Below, in pieces: positions 24,917 to 34,911 of a stretch of DNA of 64,000 bases. Position 1 is the first letter of the stretch, and each line of letters begins with the position of its first letter. Origin of the DNA: Salinispirillum marinum (GTDB taxonomy: Bacteria > Pseudomonadota > Gammaproteobacteria > Pseudomonadales > Natronospirillaceae); NCBI RefSeq assembly GCF_042651565.1, contig NZ_JBHSDF010000003.1. The stretch is one strand, 5' to 3'. The notes beneath the pieces are model-generated. The model was given only the letters and a program-made list of their open reading frames with translations. It had not been told where the DNA came from and did not search any database. A program made the position numbers and the translations under genes.

Positions 24917-27264
24917 AGGGCTGACTCTCCTCCGGACACGGTCGATCCGGTAACCAAGGGCAGATCAACGTGAAAAGTAGCGCCCTCGCCGGGTACCGAG
25001 TCATACCCGATCGTACCGTGCATCAACTCCGCTAATTGTTTACAGATGGACAAGCCCAGGCCCGTGCCACCTCGACGCCGGGTATCGGAACCATCGGCTT
25101 GCGAGAACGGTTTAAACAAATGTCGGGCGAAATCCGCCGCGATACCGGGTCCGTGGTCGCGCACCCAGATACGCGCCCGGTCATCCACCGCCGCAACACC
25201 CAGGGTCACGGCGGTGCCTTCCTTGGTGAACTTCGCAGCGTTAGACAGCAAGTTGTTCAGTATCTGCATAAGTCGATATTCGTCAGCCATGACCACCAGA
25301 CCAGTTGTCGGGTTTGCCAGATGCAGGGTCACTGCAAAGGTATCCGCATACAGCTGATTCTCGCGCACAGCTTTGGCCAACAAAGCATCCAGCGACACAG
25401 GTTTAAGCTGCAGGCGCATTTTTCCCGCTACCAGCTTGTCCATGTCCAATAAATCATTGATCAGTATGGTGAGTTGCTGTGCGCTCTCATGCGCCATGGC
25501 CACCATATCCAATGCCTCGGCCGGTACATCACCTAGCACACCACCCCGGACCAACCCCAACGCACCGGAAATAGAGGTCAGTGGCGTCCGCAACTCATGA
25601 CTCACCGAAGATACGAATTCTTTTTTTAGACGCTCAATACGCTGACTTTCGCTGATGTCTTCGATAATAGACCACATCAATTTGCGCCCTTGACGGTCAT
25701 CAATCAATACACCACTCAAGCGCACGGGGTAGCATTCCCCGGATTTATGTCGATATTCTTTTTCGACCGGGCCGTAACGCCCGTGGGTAAGCAACGCCGT
25801 GTTTATGTCGTCATCCACCTGACGATGAACCTGCGGCGTTATGTCGGCATTGGTGAGACGCAAAAATTCCCCGCGCTGATAGCCACTCGAATCGATCAAT
25901 GCTTGATTCACGTCAAGAAAAGCACCACTTTCGAAGTCGTTCAACGCAATGCCCACGGGCGATAATTCAAACAGTGAGCGTAATCGTGCTTCGCTTTCCT
26001 GCAGTTCCAGCTCCGCTTGCTTCAGATCGGTGATGTCGGCATGCGTGCCGAACATCATCAACGGCTTACCATCATCCGTCCAGGTCATCACCCGACCGCG
26101 ATCATGCACCCACACCCAATGCCCGTCTTTATGCTTCATACGACAGCGAATGTCGTAGAACGGGCGTTCGCCGCGGAAGTGCTCCTCGAGCTGCAACCCC
26201 GAAGCGGCCAAGTCTTTCGGGTGCGCCAAGCGCATCCAGGTATCGATGCTGACCGGCGCGAGTTCTTCCAAGGTGTAGCCCACAATATCAGCCCAGCGTT
26301 CATTGAACCGGGTTTCACCGGTTTGGACGTTCCATTCCCAAGTACCAATGTTGGTGCCGTCGAGAATGGCTTGCAATCGTTCTTCGTTCGCATTGAAGCG
26401 CGCTTGCACCAACCGCCGGGTTAGACTGCTGTGCAAAAGGAGATAGACCACCAAGGACATGGCTAACGCTAGGGCCCAACCCAAATACCGATATCGATTG
26501 TCCAACCAGCCCGACTGTACCGGGGCTGAAACGCTGAGTGTCCAAGCAACACCTTCTATTTCCAGCGGTACGTCTGCGACCACGGTAGACATGGACAGGG
26601 TAGAGCGCCAAAACGCCTCAGCCGTTGCATCCGAAGATCGGGGAATGAGCTTCATACTGAGCTGACTGTTGACGCTGTACTGTTCCAGCACGCCAAACAG
26701 TCGATCGGCATCGATGACGGTACTGACCAAACCCCAATAATTGTTTTCGATGTACACCGGGATGCGATAGACCAACCCTTGCCCGCCTTGTACCAGCGGA
26801 ATCGGCCCCTGCAATAAGGGTTCTCGTGCGGCCATCAAGGCTTGCACTACAGGCCACTGACTGGGTATCTCCTGGTAGGAAAGCCCTAAAACCGCGCGAT
26901 TGTCAGGCAATGGATACACCAAACTGATCCGATTGTCGGGGGCAATCGCAATGTTCCGCAAATAGCGTGATTCGGTAAATAAGGTGCTGAGCCAACCTTC
27001 CAGCTCTCGCTCGTCGACTTGCCCATTGCGGTTTATGATGTAAGAACTCAAGCCGACGGCGATGTAGATGGCCGGATAGAGTTCGCGCTCTAATACGGCG
27101 CGAACATCGCTCGCCCGTGTCACCAGTTCGCTGCGATGAATATTCAAGGCAACGGCGCGTTGGGCGCGGTAGATGACTTCCGAGATGACCAACAAGCCGG
27201 TTAACACAAGCACCGGAAGGAGAATAATGGAACGACGGGTGATCAGCATGAGCGTGCTTTGCAT
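24913..27264 (-). CDS. CHASE-PAS-PAS membrane sensor histidine kinase
   Basis: 783 residues. TM1 (about 9-28), a periplasmic region of about 230 residues that fits a CHASE-type domain (ELYPAIYIAVGLSSYIINRNG, RYLRNIAIAPDN), and TM2 near 262-282. Then two PAS domains with PAC-like ends (about 295-415 and 425-540), HisKA (FVSSVSHELRTPLTSISG) and HATPase (NNLLSNAAKFT, RDHGPG, GTGLGLSI). The ligand is unknown. It is the first gene of the operon with a second kinase and two response regulators. No strong ribosome site is visible before the ATG; an in-frame ATG lies four codons later. Confidence 0.9.
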   Translation of the reverse strand: MQSTLMLITRRSIILLPVLVLTGLLVISEVIYRAQRAVALNIHRSELVTRASDVRAVLERELYPAIYIAVGLSSYIINRNGQVDERELEGWLSTLFTESRYLRNIAIAPDNRISLVYPLPDNRAVLGLSYQEIPSQWPVVQALMAAREPLLQGPIPLVQGGQGLVYRIPVYIENNYWGLVSTVIDADRLFGVLEQYSVNSQLSMKLIPRSSDATAEAFWRSTLSMSTVVADVPLEIEGVAWTLSVSAPVQSGWLDNRYRYLGWALALAMSLVVYLLLHSSLTRRLVQARFNANEERLQAILDGTNIGTWEWNVQTGETRFNERWADIVGYTLEELAPVSIDTWMRLAHPKDLAASGLQLEEHFRGERPFYDIRCRMKHKDGHWVWVHDRGRVMTWTDDGKPLMMFGTHADITDLKQAELELQESEARLRSLFELSPVGIALNDFESGAFLDVNQALIDSSGYQRGEFLRLTNADITPQVHRQVDDDINTALLTHGRYGPVEKEYRHKSGECYPVRLSGVLIDDRQGRKLMWSIIEDISESQRIERLKKEFVSSVSHELRTPLTSISGALGLVRGGVLGDVPAEALDMVAMAHESAQQLTILINDLLDMDKLVAGKMRLQLKPVSLDALLAKAVRENQLYADTFAVTLHLANPTTGLVVMADEYRLMQILNNLLSNAAKFTKEGTAVTLGVAAVDDRARIWVRDHGPGIAADFARHLFKPFSQADGSDTRRRGGTGLGLSICKQLAELMHGTIGYDSVPGEGATFHVDLPLVTGSTVSGGESAL

Positions 27265-27351
27265 TGTTATATGAGTGAACTCTATATCATATTATGGAAG
27301 CGTACCACGCTGTCGTGCTTCGGATGTATATCACCCGCCATGGTCAATGCC

Positions 27352-29355
27352 TTAAATCTGAATATGCTCCACACTCTGGCTTAATGCGGTGGCTGAACGG
27401 TTCAATTCAGCGATGGCTTTGTCCTGCTCGCCAACCCGCACCACCACGGTATCGGCCGACTGCGCGATATCGATCACCAACGCATTTACCCCTTGAGCCA
27501 CCACGCGTTGCTCGGCTGCGCCCTCTGCAATCTGTGTCGCGGCCTCTAGCACCCCGGCCAGTTGTTCGTTCATGCCCTGCAAAGACGACGATGTGCTATT
27601 GGCTTCTTCCACCACCGCATTCGCTTGCTGCCCATTTTCCTTCATGTTCGCAACCACCGTTTGTGTACGTTGTTGCAAACGCTGCACGATGCCTTCGATC
27701 TGCACCGTGGTATTCCCGGTGCGTAGCGACAACTGCCGTACCTCGTCGGCCACCACGGCAAAACCGCGCCCGTGATCGCCCGCCCGTGCCGCTTCAATGG
27801 CGGCATTCAGCGCGAGCAAGTTGGTTTGTTCGGAAATCGCCTGTATCTGGCTGACCGCGGTCGCTATCTCATCGGCCTCTTGCGCCAAGGCACCGACCGA
27901 GCTGCCGGACTCACTGAGGTTTTTTTGCAGTTCATGAATCGCGTTCAACGCACGCGCCATACTGTCGCGGTTTGTCTGCGCGGCGTCGGTTGTATGTTCA
28001 ACATTGCCGCGCGAAACCTGCGCTTGTTGCGCCATGGTTTCGTTAACCTGCGCCATTTCCTCTACCGACGTGGCAGCCGACTGAGTCAGGGCTTGTTGAT
28101 GCTGCAACACGGCACGGGTTTCCTGTCCGGCTTGCAACAGATGATGCATCGACCTTTGCATGGCATCGCTGCTGGCCCGAATGCGCTCCACCGTGGTACG
28201 AAAGCTGGTGCTCAGCGCAGACAAGCCTTGTGCTAATTGGCCGAATTCGTCGCGGCGGGTTTGACTCTGATCTATGGCCCGAAAGTCGCCGGCCTGCAAT
28301 TGGTTCAGGCGGTGCAATAAGGCTTTTAGAGGGCGCTGAATGGAGGATGCGACGCTGATACTGACCACCACGGCGATGAGCAAACCGAACAATGCTAGGG
28401 CCACAACCACCCACTGAGTCTGCGTTTGCCGTTGCACGGCGGCGGTACGTGCGGTGGTGGCTAATGCGTCCAGCACATCGATGGCGTCTTCATATTCGTA
28501 CAGCGCGGCATCAACCGCACTCTCCATGCGAGCCAACTGCTCCCGGCGCACCGCGGTTTCTTCGAGTTGCGCACGTTGCAGCGCATAAACGCCCGTTTCG
28601 TCGGCCAGCACGCGCTGCACGGCCTGGATAAAATAGTCTATTCGATCTGCAAAGGACGGTACGTCGCTGGCCAATTGCGTGAGTCCCAAGATCAGTTGTT
28701 CGCCCTGCCCTTGCTGACGCGGCTGCACAATGCCCAAATCGCCCAAGGTGTGTAACTGGGTGACGGTGTTGAGTGTTGCGCCAAATTCGATGCCGATGAT
28801 GCGTAGATAATCGGCTTGGCTAGCGCTGTCAGACCGGCCCAATAATTCAGCCTCATAACGTGCATCACCCATGTCGGCGGAGAAAAACTCCCATTCGTCA
28901 TTAAAGTCTTGCAAGGCTTGGGTGATGGCGGCATCGCGCGCCAAATGATTGCGCCACAACGGCAGCACGGCTTGCGCCGCCAGACGTGCTTGTTCAACCT
29001 GCGCGGTGGTTTGCGTGTAGCGCTCGGTGTCGATCAAATCGGTCAAGCGGGTTACAGTGAGCTGTTGTTGCTCAGCGTCCCAGCGGGCGGCGGCCTGTGT
29101 CATTCTATCCGCCAAACGCGTCAGGGTATCTTCATCCCGGCTGGCGAGGAACTGCGTAGCGAAACGGTTGAGCTGCAATACCTGACTGGACTGCTGGGTG
29201 AGCGAATCGCTCACCGGGGTAATGCGCTCGGTCAAGAAGGTAAACGCGGCCTTGCCTTCCGTATTGCTTTGCCAACCATAGTACGCGTTGACCAAGCCCA
29301 TGACGGCCATGATGGCAAAACCGACGACCACACGCTGAACGACAGACAATGCCAT
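27352..29355 (-). CDS. Methyl-accepting chemotaxis protein, large helical sensor
   Basis: 667 residues. TM1 near 8-26, a periplasmic region of about 290 residues rich in Ala/Gln helices (longer than a standard 4HB; similar to helical-bimodular sensors in size), TM2 near 318-340, then HAMP (RPLKALLHRLNQLQAGDF). The cytoplasmic signalling hairpin is AVSQIQAISEQTNLLALNAAIEAARAGDHGRGFAVVADEVRQLS. The ligand is unknown. It is transcribed toward, but probably separately from, the kinase operon. Confidence 0.9.
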   Translation of the reverse strand: MALSVVQRVVVGFAIMAVMGLVNAYYGWQSNTEGKAAFTFLTERITPVSDSLTQQSSQVLQLNRFATQFLASRDEDTLTRLADRMTQAAARWDAEQQQLTVTRLTDLIDTERYTQTTAQVEQARLAAQAVLPLWRNHLARDAAITQALQDFNDEWEFFSADMGDARYEAELLGRSDSASQADYLRIIGIEFGATLNTVTQLHTLGDLGIVQPRQQGQGEQLILGLTQLASDVPSFADRIDYFIQAVQRVLADETGVYALQRAQLEETAVRREQLARMESAVDAALYEYEDAIDVLDALATTARTAAVQRQTQTQWVVVALALFGLLIAVVVSISVASSIQRPLKALLHRLNQLQAGDFRAIDQSQTRRDEFGQLAQGLSALSTSFRTTVERIRASSDAMQRSMHHLLQAGQETRAVLQHQQALTQSAATSVEEMAQVNETMAQQAQVSRGNVEHTTDAAQTNRDSMARALNAIHELQKNLSESGSSVGALAQEADEIATAVSQIQAISEQTNLLALNAAIEAARAGDHGRGFAVVADEVRQLSLRTGNTTVQIEGIVQRLQQRTQTVVANMKENGQQANAVVEEANSTSSSLQGMNEQLAGVLEAATQIAEGAAEQRVVAQGVNALVIDIAQSADTVVVRVGEQDKAIAELNRSATALSQSVEHIQI

Positions 29356-29406
29356 GGCGTACGCCTCCTAATAATGGGTGCAAATAACGGGGAAATTAAG
29401 CAATAG

Positions 29407-29450
29407 GAAGCCCGAGCGGGCTTCTTAACGGCGGGCTGTATGCGCCCGCC
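29407..29450 (-). terminator. Two tandem hairpins after the sugar-transport operon
   Basis: GAAGCCC-GAGC-GGGCTTC (29407-29424) and GGCGGGC-7 nt-GCCCGCC (29430-29450) lie just beyond the 3' end of the minus-strand binding-protein gene. They probably end the galactoside operon and stabilise its mRNA. They lack a long T-run. Confidence 0.55.
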
Positions 29451-29474
29451 TGTTGTCAATCGAAAGAACGAAGA

Positions 29475-30701
29475 TCAATCGCGGTAAATACGCGCCCGTG
29501 TTCTTTCCAAACGGGTCAGAATGGCATCCAAACGATCCGGGTTGACCATGAACTCTTGGAAGCCCTGCATACCCACAGAGGCCATTTCAGGCAGGGTGTC
29601 GCGGTCGTAGAACTGCGCAGTACCGTCAGCCGCAGCCAACATGCGTGCGCCGTCTTGTAGGAAGGCATCACCAGCCACCTCAGCCTTACTGTTCGGTGCT
29701 AACTGGTTCAGGCGGCCATTCAACAAGGCTTGGTTATCGGCGCGTGCGACGAACTCCAAGAACAAGCGAGCTTCTTCTTTGTTCTTCGCACCCGTTGGCA
29801 TGTGGATGGTGTCTAATGGTGCATCTTCATACATGCCAATTTCAGGGTTGATCTGCGGGAATGGGAAGAAACCGAATTCCACACCGTCCGGGAAGTTAGG
29901 CGTTAAGAAGTTACCCATCAGGTACATGGCTGCTTCGCCATTGAACAAGAAAGGTTGCGCTTCCTGCCAAGTGTAGGCTGCATGGTTTTCAATGAAGTAG
30001 CCGTTGTTGACCAGCTCACCCCAGTAGTTAAACACTTCACGCACGCCCGCGTCATCGTAAGGGATTTTGCCTTCCATCAGGTCGATGTGGTAATCCAGAC
30101 CGTTAACACGCAAGTTCAGATAGTCGAACCAACCGGCTGCCGTCCACAAGAAACGTGTGCCGATGGTGATGGGTGTTACGCCATTTTCTTTCAACGTCGC
30201 ATTCACTGCCATGAACTCGTCCCAGGTAGAGGGCTCGCTCAAACCGTAGCGATCAAATACGTCTTTGTTGTAGTAGATGCCCCACTGGTAGTAGGAGAAA
30301 GGCACGCCATACTGTTTGCCATCTACCGACATGGCAGGCACAACCGACGCGAAGTCTTCCAGCATGTTATTTTCTTGCCAAATGTCTGATACATCAGCAA
30401 ACAAACCACGGTCTACGAAGAACTTCATACGCTCACCGGCATACCAGAACGCGATGTCTGGAGGCGAACTGGCCAACCAGCCACGAATGGCGGTTTTGTA
30501 GCCTTCTTTTTCGAAGTCGTTCCATTGTACGTCGATGTCCGGGTTTTCCGCTTTGAAGCGCTCTAACAGCTCCGCGAAAGCGGCTTTCGGTGCGGGATCA
30601 ACCTGGTCCGAGTTTACGATCAGAGTGCGGGCCATGGCGCCGGTTGCAAGCAACGCGGACATAGCACCCGCGAGGGCGATTGTCTTTATTGTTTTTTTCA
30701 T
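29475..30701 (-). CDS. Sugar ABC transporter binding protein (family 1)
   Basis: 408 residues with a signal peptide (MKKTIKTIALAGAMSALLATGAMA, then RTLIVNS). A typical family-1 (MalE-like) solute-binding protein: AELLERFKAENPDIDVQW, GVPFSYYQWGIYYNKDVFDRYGL, and EAAMYLMGNF. It binds an oligosaccharide in the periplasm for the two permeases encoded upstream. It is the last gene of the operon, unusual as the binding protein is often first; a 95-bp gap separates it from the beta-galactosidase gene, room for its own promoter or processing site. Confidence 0.9.
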   Translation of the reverse strand: MKKTIKTIALAGAMSALLATGAMARTLIVNSDQVDPAPKAAFAELLERFKAENPDIDVQWNDFEKEGYKTAIRGWLASSPPDIAFWYAGERMKFFVDRGLFADVSDIWQENNMLEDFASVVPAMSVDGKQYGVPFSYYQWGIYYNKDVFDRYGLSEPSTWDEFMAVNATLKENGVTPITIGTRFLWTAAGWFDYLNLRVNGLDYHIDLMEGKIPYDDAGVREVFNYWGELVNNGYFIENHAAYTWQEAQPFLFNGEAAMYLMGNFLTPNFPDGVEFGFFPFPQINPEIGMYEDAPLDTIHMPTGAKNKEEARLFLEFVARADNQALLNGRLNQLAPNSKAEVAGDAFLQDGARMLAAADGTAQFYDRDTLPEMASVGMQGFQEFMVNPDRLDAILTRLERTRARIYRD

Positions 30702-30796
30702 GTCACTGCCTTTCGTTCGTGTTGTTATAAAAGTGTTGTGTTGCGTTTACATATTTTGCGGACTGACGTCCGATTTCAGTCTCCGGAGAGCGCGGT

Positions 30797-32752
30797 TCAC
30801 GCCTCCGAATCCATTTGCCAGACCGCCAAATCGGCCGGCAAAATCTCTTCACTGCCCAGCAAGCATTGCCCTTGTGGCGCAAACTGCACCTTGTCTTGCC
30901 CATAATTAAAGGCAAATAACCAGTTGCCCAAACGGCGCAGGCGTAACCCTTTGTGCAGCACGGTGGTGTCTATATCCGCTTGGCCTAGAAATCCTTGCAA
31001 CAGGTTACGCAGCGTGTCGCCGTCCACACAGGCGGCGAGATACTGGGCATTCCCATGGCGGAACAACGCACCGTCACCATTGTCAAAGTGCAGCAGCGGC
31101 GTCAGTTCCGTCACCACGCGTTCGCGCCAGCGCACGACAGAGCCGGCGGCATCGCCTTCCAGCAGGACAGGTTCGACCACGCCATCGGGCAAGGACTCTA
31201 CTTGGATGACCTGCAAGGGTAAGAGTGCTTGTAGTGGGCCGGGGGCCAAATTCTCGGGCGTACACAGACTGACCGTTTTCGAACCTGAACGCGGGCCAAT
31301 GAATACCGGCGTTTGTTCCTGTGTTAACTCACCGGCCAGTGCTTCGGGCACATGCGCTTGCGCCACCATCACCACGGCACGGTAGCCTTTGATGCTGTCT
31401 TGCGGCGCTATAATGTCCACAGAAACACCCAGCTCTCGCAGGGCGGTGTAGTATTCCAGAACGGTGTCGAAATAGAGGAAATTACGCCCCTGTGGCTGGG
31501 CTTCGAACACCCATTGGGCGTGATAGTCGAACACCAGCGCCACATCAGCTTGTTGTGTTCGCGGTAAGCCATTCGCCTGCAGGCGAGCAATTTCATCGGC
31601 CACCTGACGCACTTCAGTTTGTACGGGCGCAGGCGTTGCGTTCGGTAAATCCAATCCGGCATGCATTTGTTCTTGCGCGAACGGCGCTTGCCGCCACCGG
31701 AAGTAGTTCATTGCCTCGGCACCGTGGGCGAAGCCTTCCCATGTCCACAAACGCACCATGCCCGGCTTGGGCGCCGGGTTATGGCCAGCCCAATTCACCG
31801 GGCCGGGTTGTTGTTCTTGCACCCACATGCGGCCTTTACCCACGCGGCGATACAGGTCGTGGTGAAAGCCGGCAAAATCCGGGTGCCCGGTACGCAGGTA
31901 ATAGCGTTTGACTTCCGGGCTGTAGCGGCTTTGGTCAAGAAAACCCAGCGGATAACTGTCCCAAGTGGCGATATCAAGATCGTCACCTACCGGGTAGTGA
32001 TCAAACTCGGTGAAACACCCCATGTAGTTGTGATGAATGTCGCGGCCGGGCGACAGGCGGCGCAAAATATCCAAGTGAATCCGGTTATATTCCACCACCA
32101 TGTCGGAGCTGAACCGACGAAAATCCAAACGATGGCTCGGGTTGGTTTCCGTAACGGCCTGCATTGGCGGGTCGATCTCGGCAAAACTGCGGTATTCCAT
32201 GCTCCAGAACACGTTACCCCAAGCTTCATTTAACGCCTTCACTGTACCGTAACGCTTTTCCAACCAGCCTTGAAAACGTTTTCTTGCGCAGGCAGAAAAC
32301 GACAGAATGGTGTTGTGACAGCCGAATTCATTATCGGTTTGCCATACCGCTACCGCCGGGTGCTGACCGTAACGCTCGGCCATGGCGGTGACAATGCGAC
32401 GGGTTTCTTCACGATAAACCGTAGAGGAGAAACAATAGTGTCGGCGTGAACCGAAACGACGGGGTTGGTTGTTTTCGTCAACCGCAAGAATATCGGGATG
32501 GCGATCAATCAACCACTTTGGCGGCGTGGCGGTTGGCGTACCCATCACCACACGCAAACCCTGTGCATGCAACACATCCAGAGCACGATCCAGCCACTCC
32601 CAGGTGAACACACCGGGTTCTGGCTCGATACGGCTCCAGGCAAACTCACCCACCCGCACATAGGTTAAGCCGAGCTCGGCCATACGGCGGGCATCGTCTT
32701 CCCATTGGGCTTCAGGCCAGTGTTCGGGGTAGTAACATGTACCGAGTTGCAT
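30797..32752 (-). CDS. GH42 beta-galactosidase
   Basis: 651 residues, no signal peptide, so cytoplasmic. GH42 architecture: (beta/alpha)8 barrel starting GTCYYPEHWPEAQWEDDARRM, acid/base Glu142 in WQTDNEFGCH, nucleophile Glu313 in VQEQQPG. These are followed by a trimerisation (Rossmann-like) domain with DIIAPQDS and a small C-terminal beta domain. It hydrolyses terminal beta-galactosides after import. It starts five bases after the alpha-galactosidase stop. A GAAAACGTTTTC palindrome identical to the regulon operator core lies inside the gene (32272-32283). Confidence 0.93.
   Translation of the reverse strand: MQLGTCYYPEHWPEAQWEDDARRMAELGLTYVRVGEFAWSRIEPEPGVFTWEWLDRALDVLHAQGLRVVMGTPTATPPKWLIDRHPDILAVDENNQPRRFGSRRHYCFSSTVYREETRRIVTAMAERYGQHPAVAVWQTDNEFGCHNTILSFSACARKRFQGWLEKRYGTVKALNEAWGNVFWSMEYRSFAEIDPPMQAVTETNPSHRLDFRRFSSDMVVEYNRIHLDILRRLSPGRDIHHNYMGCFTEFDHYPVGDDLDIATWDSYPLGFLDQSRYSPEVKRYYLRTGHPDFAGFHHDLYRRVGKGRMWVQEQQPGPVNWAGHNPAPKPGMVRLWTWEGFAHGAEAMNYFRWRQAPFAQEQMHAGLDLPNATPAPVQTEVRQVADEIARLQANGLPRTQQADVALVFDYHAQWVFEAQPQGRNFLYFDTVLEYYTALRELGVSVDIIAPQDSIKGYRAVVMVAQAHVPEALAGELTQEQTPVFIGPRSGSKTVSLCTPENLAPGPLQALLPLQVIQVESLPDGVVEPVLLEGDAAGSVVRWRERVVTELTPLLHFDNGDGALFRHGNAQYLAACVDGDTLRNLLQGFLGQADIDTTVLHKGLRLRRLGNWLFAFNYGQDKVQFAPQGQCLLGSEEILPADLAVWQMDSEA
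32272..32283. promoter_or_regulatory. Operator-like palindrome inside the beta-galactosidase gene
   Basis: TTGAAAACGTTTTC matches the left part and centre of the operators at 39015 and 42197; the right arm then diverges (TTG instead of AAG). It lies about 470 bases into the coding region on the operon strand. Confidence 0.35.
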
Positions 32753-32757
32753 GATTC

Positions 32758-34896
32758 TTATTGTTCCTCTATCGCAATCAACTCAAACATGAAAGCGCTT
32801 GCGGGGTCGATCACTGGCATTGCCAGCCCATGGGTCGCAAGCTGCTGTCCAGTCAATACTGTAGACCCTTCGAACCAGCTTGGCAACGTTTTCATAAGAT
32901 GATTTGTAACACTCGGTAAACGTACCGGCCGAACACTATAACGCTGCTGCGCCAACAGTCCGGAAATGCGCACGGGTGCTGATACGGCACGGGCTGGCAT
33001 GGCTTGTTGTGCCACGACAATATGCGCCCTTTGCTGGTCACTATGAATGACGCCATTGACCTTTACCGCCGGATCCGGGTAATCCCATACGCGACTGCAG
33101 CCTGCATGAAAGTCAGCACGACGGGATTTATGGAGCGCAATCAATTCAGCGATGTGCTGGCGCTCTTGTTCACTCAGCAGCCGCACATCCGCTTCCACGC
33201 CGAAATGCCCAAACATGGCGGTTAAGGCTCGGTACATCAAGCTGGTGTCGCGACCGGTGGTGTGACTATGAGCGGGGCCAATGTGCGCCCCCATAACTTC
33301 GGGTGGCAAGAACAGCCCAAAGCCCCATTGAATCATTTGGCGCTCGATCGGGTCGTTGCAGTCGCTGGTCCAAAACCGGTGCGTATGCTCTAGAATGGCA
33401 AAATCAATACGTGCTCCGCCACTGGCGCAGCTTTCAATTTCCACCCACTGATGGGCCGCCCGCACGCGCGCCAATAACGCATACAATGCACGTACCTGGC
33501 GCTCATACGCGGGTTGCCCTTGGGCATCCCCAGCGTGCATCAGGTCACGATTCATGTCCCATTTGACATAGCGCACGGGTAAGGCGCTGAGCACGGCGTC
33601 TAAGTGCTCGAACAAATAGTTTTGTACCTCACTCCGGGTAAGATCGAGCACCATTTGATAGCGCCCCAATGGTTGCACGCGCTCCGGCAGTTGCAACACC
33701 CATTCGGGGTGCATTCTATAAAGGTCGCTGTCCGGGTTAACCATTTCGGGTTCAAACCAAATCCCAAACTCCATACCCAAACCGGTGACGTGCTGCGCCA
33801 GTGGCAACAGACCTTGCGGGTACATGTCGGCGTCTATGGTCCAATCACCGAGACCGGCCTTGTCATCGCGCCGCCCCCGAAACCAGCCGTCATCCAAAAT
33901 AAACCGTTCGACACCAATCGCTTGTGCCGCATCAGCAAGGGATTTCAGGTCGTCGGTATTGTGTTGAAAGTACACCGCTTCCCAGGTGTTCAAATGCACC
34001 GGACGAGGCTTTTCCGGCTGCGGAAACCGCAGAATATGTTCACGCACATGGCCGTGAAAGGCAGCGCGGATGCCATTCAAGCCTTCGTTAGAATAGGCAG
34101 CGTACAATCTTGCTCCGCTGTGTGAGGCACCGGGTGCGAGCACCACTTCACGCGGTTGCAAACCAATACCGGCCTGATAACGCGTGGGCTGAAAAGTATC
34201 CACCACCAGATGTTGTTGATGGTTACCACTCCACGCCACATGCAGCGCCAGCACATCGCCACGCTCTTCACTGAACGCCGGAGTGCCTAGCACCAAGCCG
34301 GGGAAATGGTCGTGCGAGGCACGGCCTTTACGGTTTTCCCAACTGTAGGTGTTCACTTGCAAGGCTTGCCGTTGCGGGGTGAATTCCTGACACCAGCGCC
34401 CGGTAAAGTGCAGCATTTCTTGCAGATGAGTAGGTACCGGCAAGGTGTTCTCCAACACCCGAACGTCCAGCGGCTCTGAGCCCGTATTAGTGAGCCGATG
34501 CTGTTGCGTCAGAAGGGGTCGTGTGGCGTCCAGCGTCAGTTCAGTCACGATCTCCAAAGCCGGTGCTGTGGCACGTTGCACAATTCGGCAGCTCAGTGCG
34601 CTGGTCTGTTCCACGCCCACGACCTGCAAATGCGGTAACCATTCGGTTGCTGTGGCTACTGCCAAGGCCGGGCGTGAAAACACCCCTTCACTCCCGGTCG
34701 GTATCAGGGCACATGGAATCGCATCATCCAAAAAGGCTTGTGGCACGGCCGCTGCAAGCGCTTGCACACTCTGCGCCAGTGCGCCTTCATCCAAGGCACC
34801 CAGCGCTGGGCCAAAGTATAGCCATGCCATAGTGCCTGCTTCATCTTCGTGCAACACGGCACTCAGTAGGCCATTGGTTAAGTGGATGGTGTTCAT
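32758..34896 (-). CDS. GH36 alpha-galactosidase
   Basis: 712 residues, about the size of E. coli RafA, no signal peptide. An N-terminal beta-supersandwich domain, then the catalytic barrel with FILDDGWFRGRRDD, nucleophile Asp in YVKWDMNRDL, substrate loop ESCASGGARID and acid/base Asp in WTSDCNDPIER. It releases galactose from alpha-galactosides such as melibiose or raffinose, or from galactosylglycerol-type compounds. It lies in the operon between the inner-membrane permease gene and the beta-galactosidase gene, so the imported sugars are hydrolysed in the cytoplasm and fed to GalK. Confidence 0.93.
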   Translation of the reverse strand: MNTIHLTNGLLSAVLHEDEAGTMAWLYFGPALGALDEGALAQSVQALAAAVPQAFLDDAIPCALIPTGSEGVFSRPALAVATATEWLPHLQVVGVEQTSALSCRIVQRATAPALEIVTELTLDATRPLLTQQHRLTNTGSEPLDVRVLENTLPVPTHLQEMLHFTGRWCQEFTPQRQALQVNTYSWENRKGRASHDHFPGLVLGTPAFSEERGDVLALHVAWSGNHQQHLVVDTFQPTRYQAGIGLQPREVVLAPGASHSGARLYAAYSNEGLNGIRAAFHGHVREHILRFPQPEKPRPVHLNTWEAVYFQHNTDDLKSLADAAQAIGVERFILDDGWFRGRRDDKAGLGDWTIDADMYPQGLLPLAQHVTGLGMEFGIWFEPEMVNPDSDLYRMHPEWVLQLPERVQPLGRYQMVLDLTRSEVQNYLFEHLDAVLSALPVRYVKWDMNRDLMHAGDAQGQPAYERQVRALYALLARVRAAHQWVEIESCASGGARIDFAILEHTHRFWTSDCNDPIERQMIQWGFGLFLPPEVMGAHIGPAHSHTTGRDTSLMYRALTAMFGHFGVEADVRLLSEQERQHIAELIALHKSRRADFHAGCSRVWDYPDPAVKVNGVIHSDQQRAHIVVAQQAMPARAVSAPVRISGLLAQQRYSVRPVRLPSVTNHLMKTLPSWFEGSTVLTGQQLATHGLAMPVIDPASAFMFELIAIEEQ

Positions 34897-34911
34897 GTTC
34901 GAATCCTTGTT

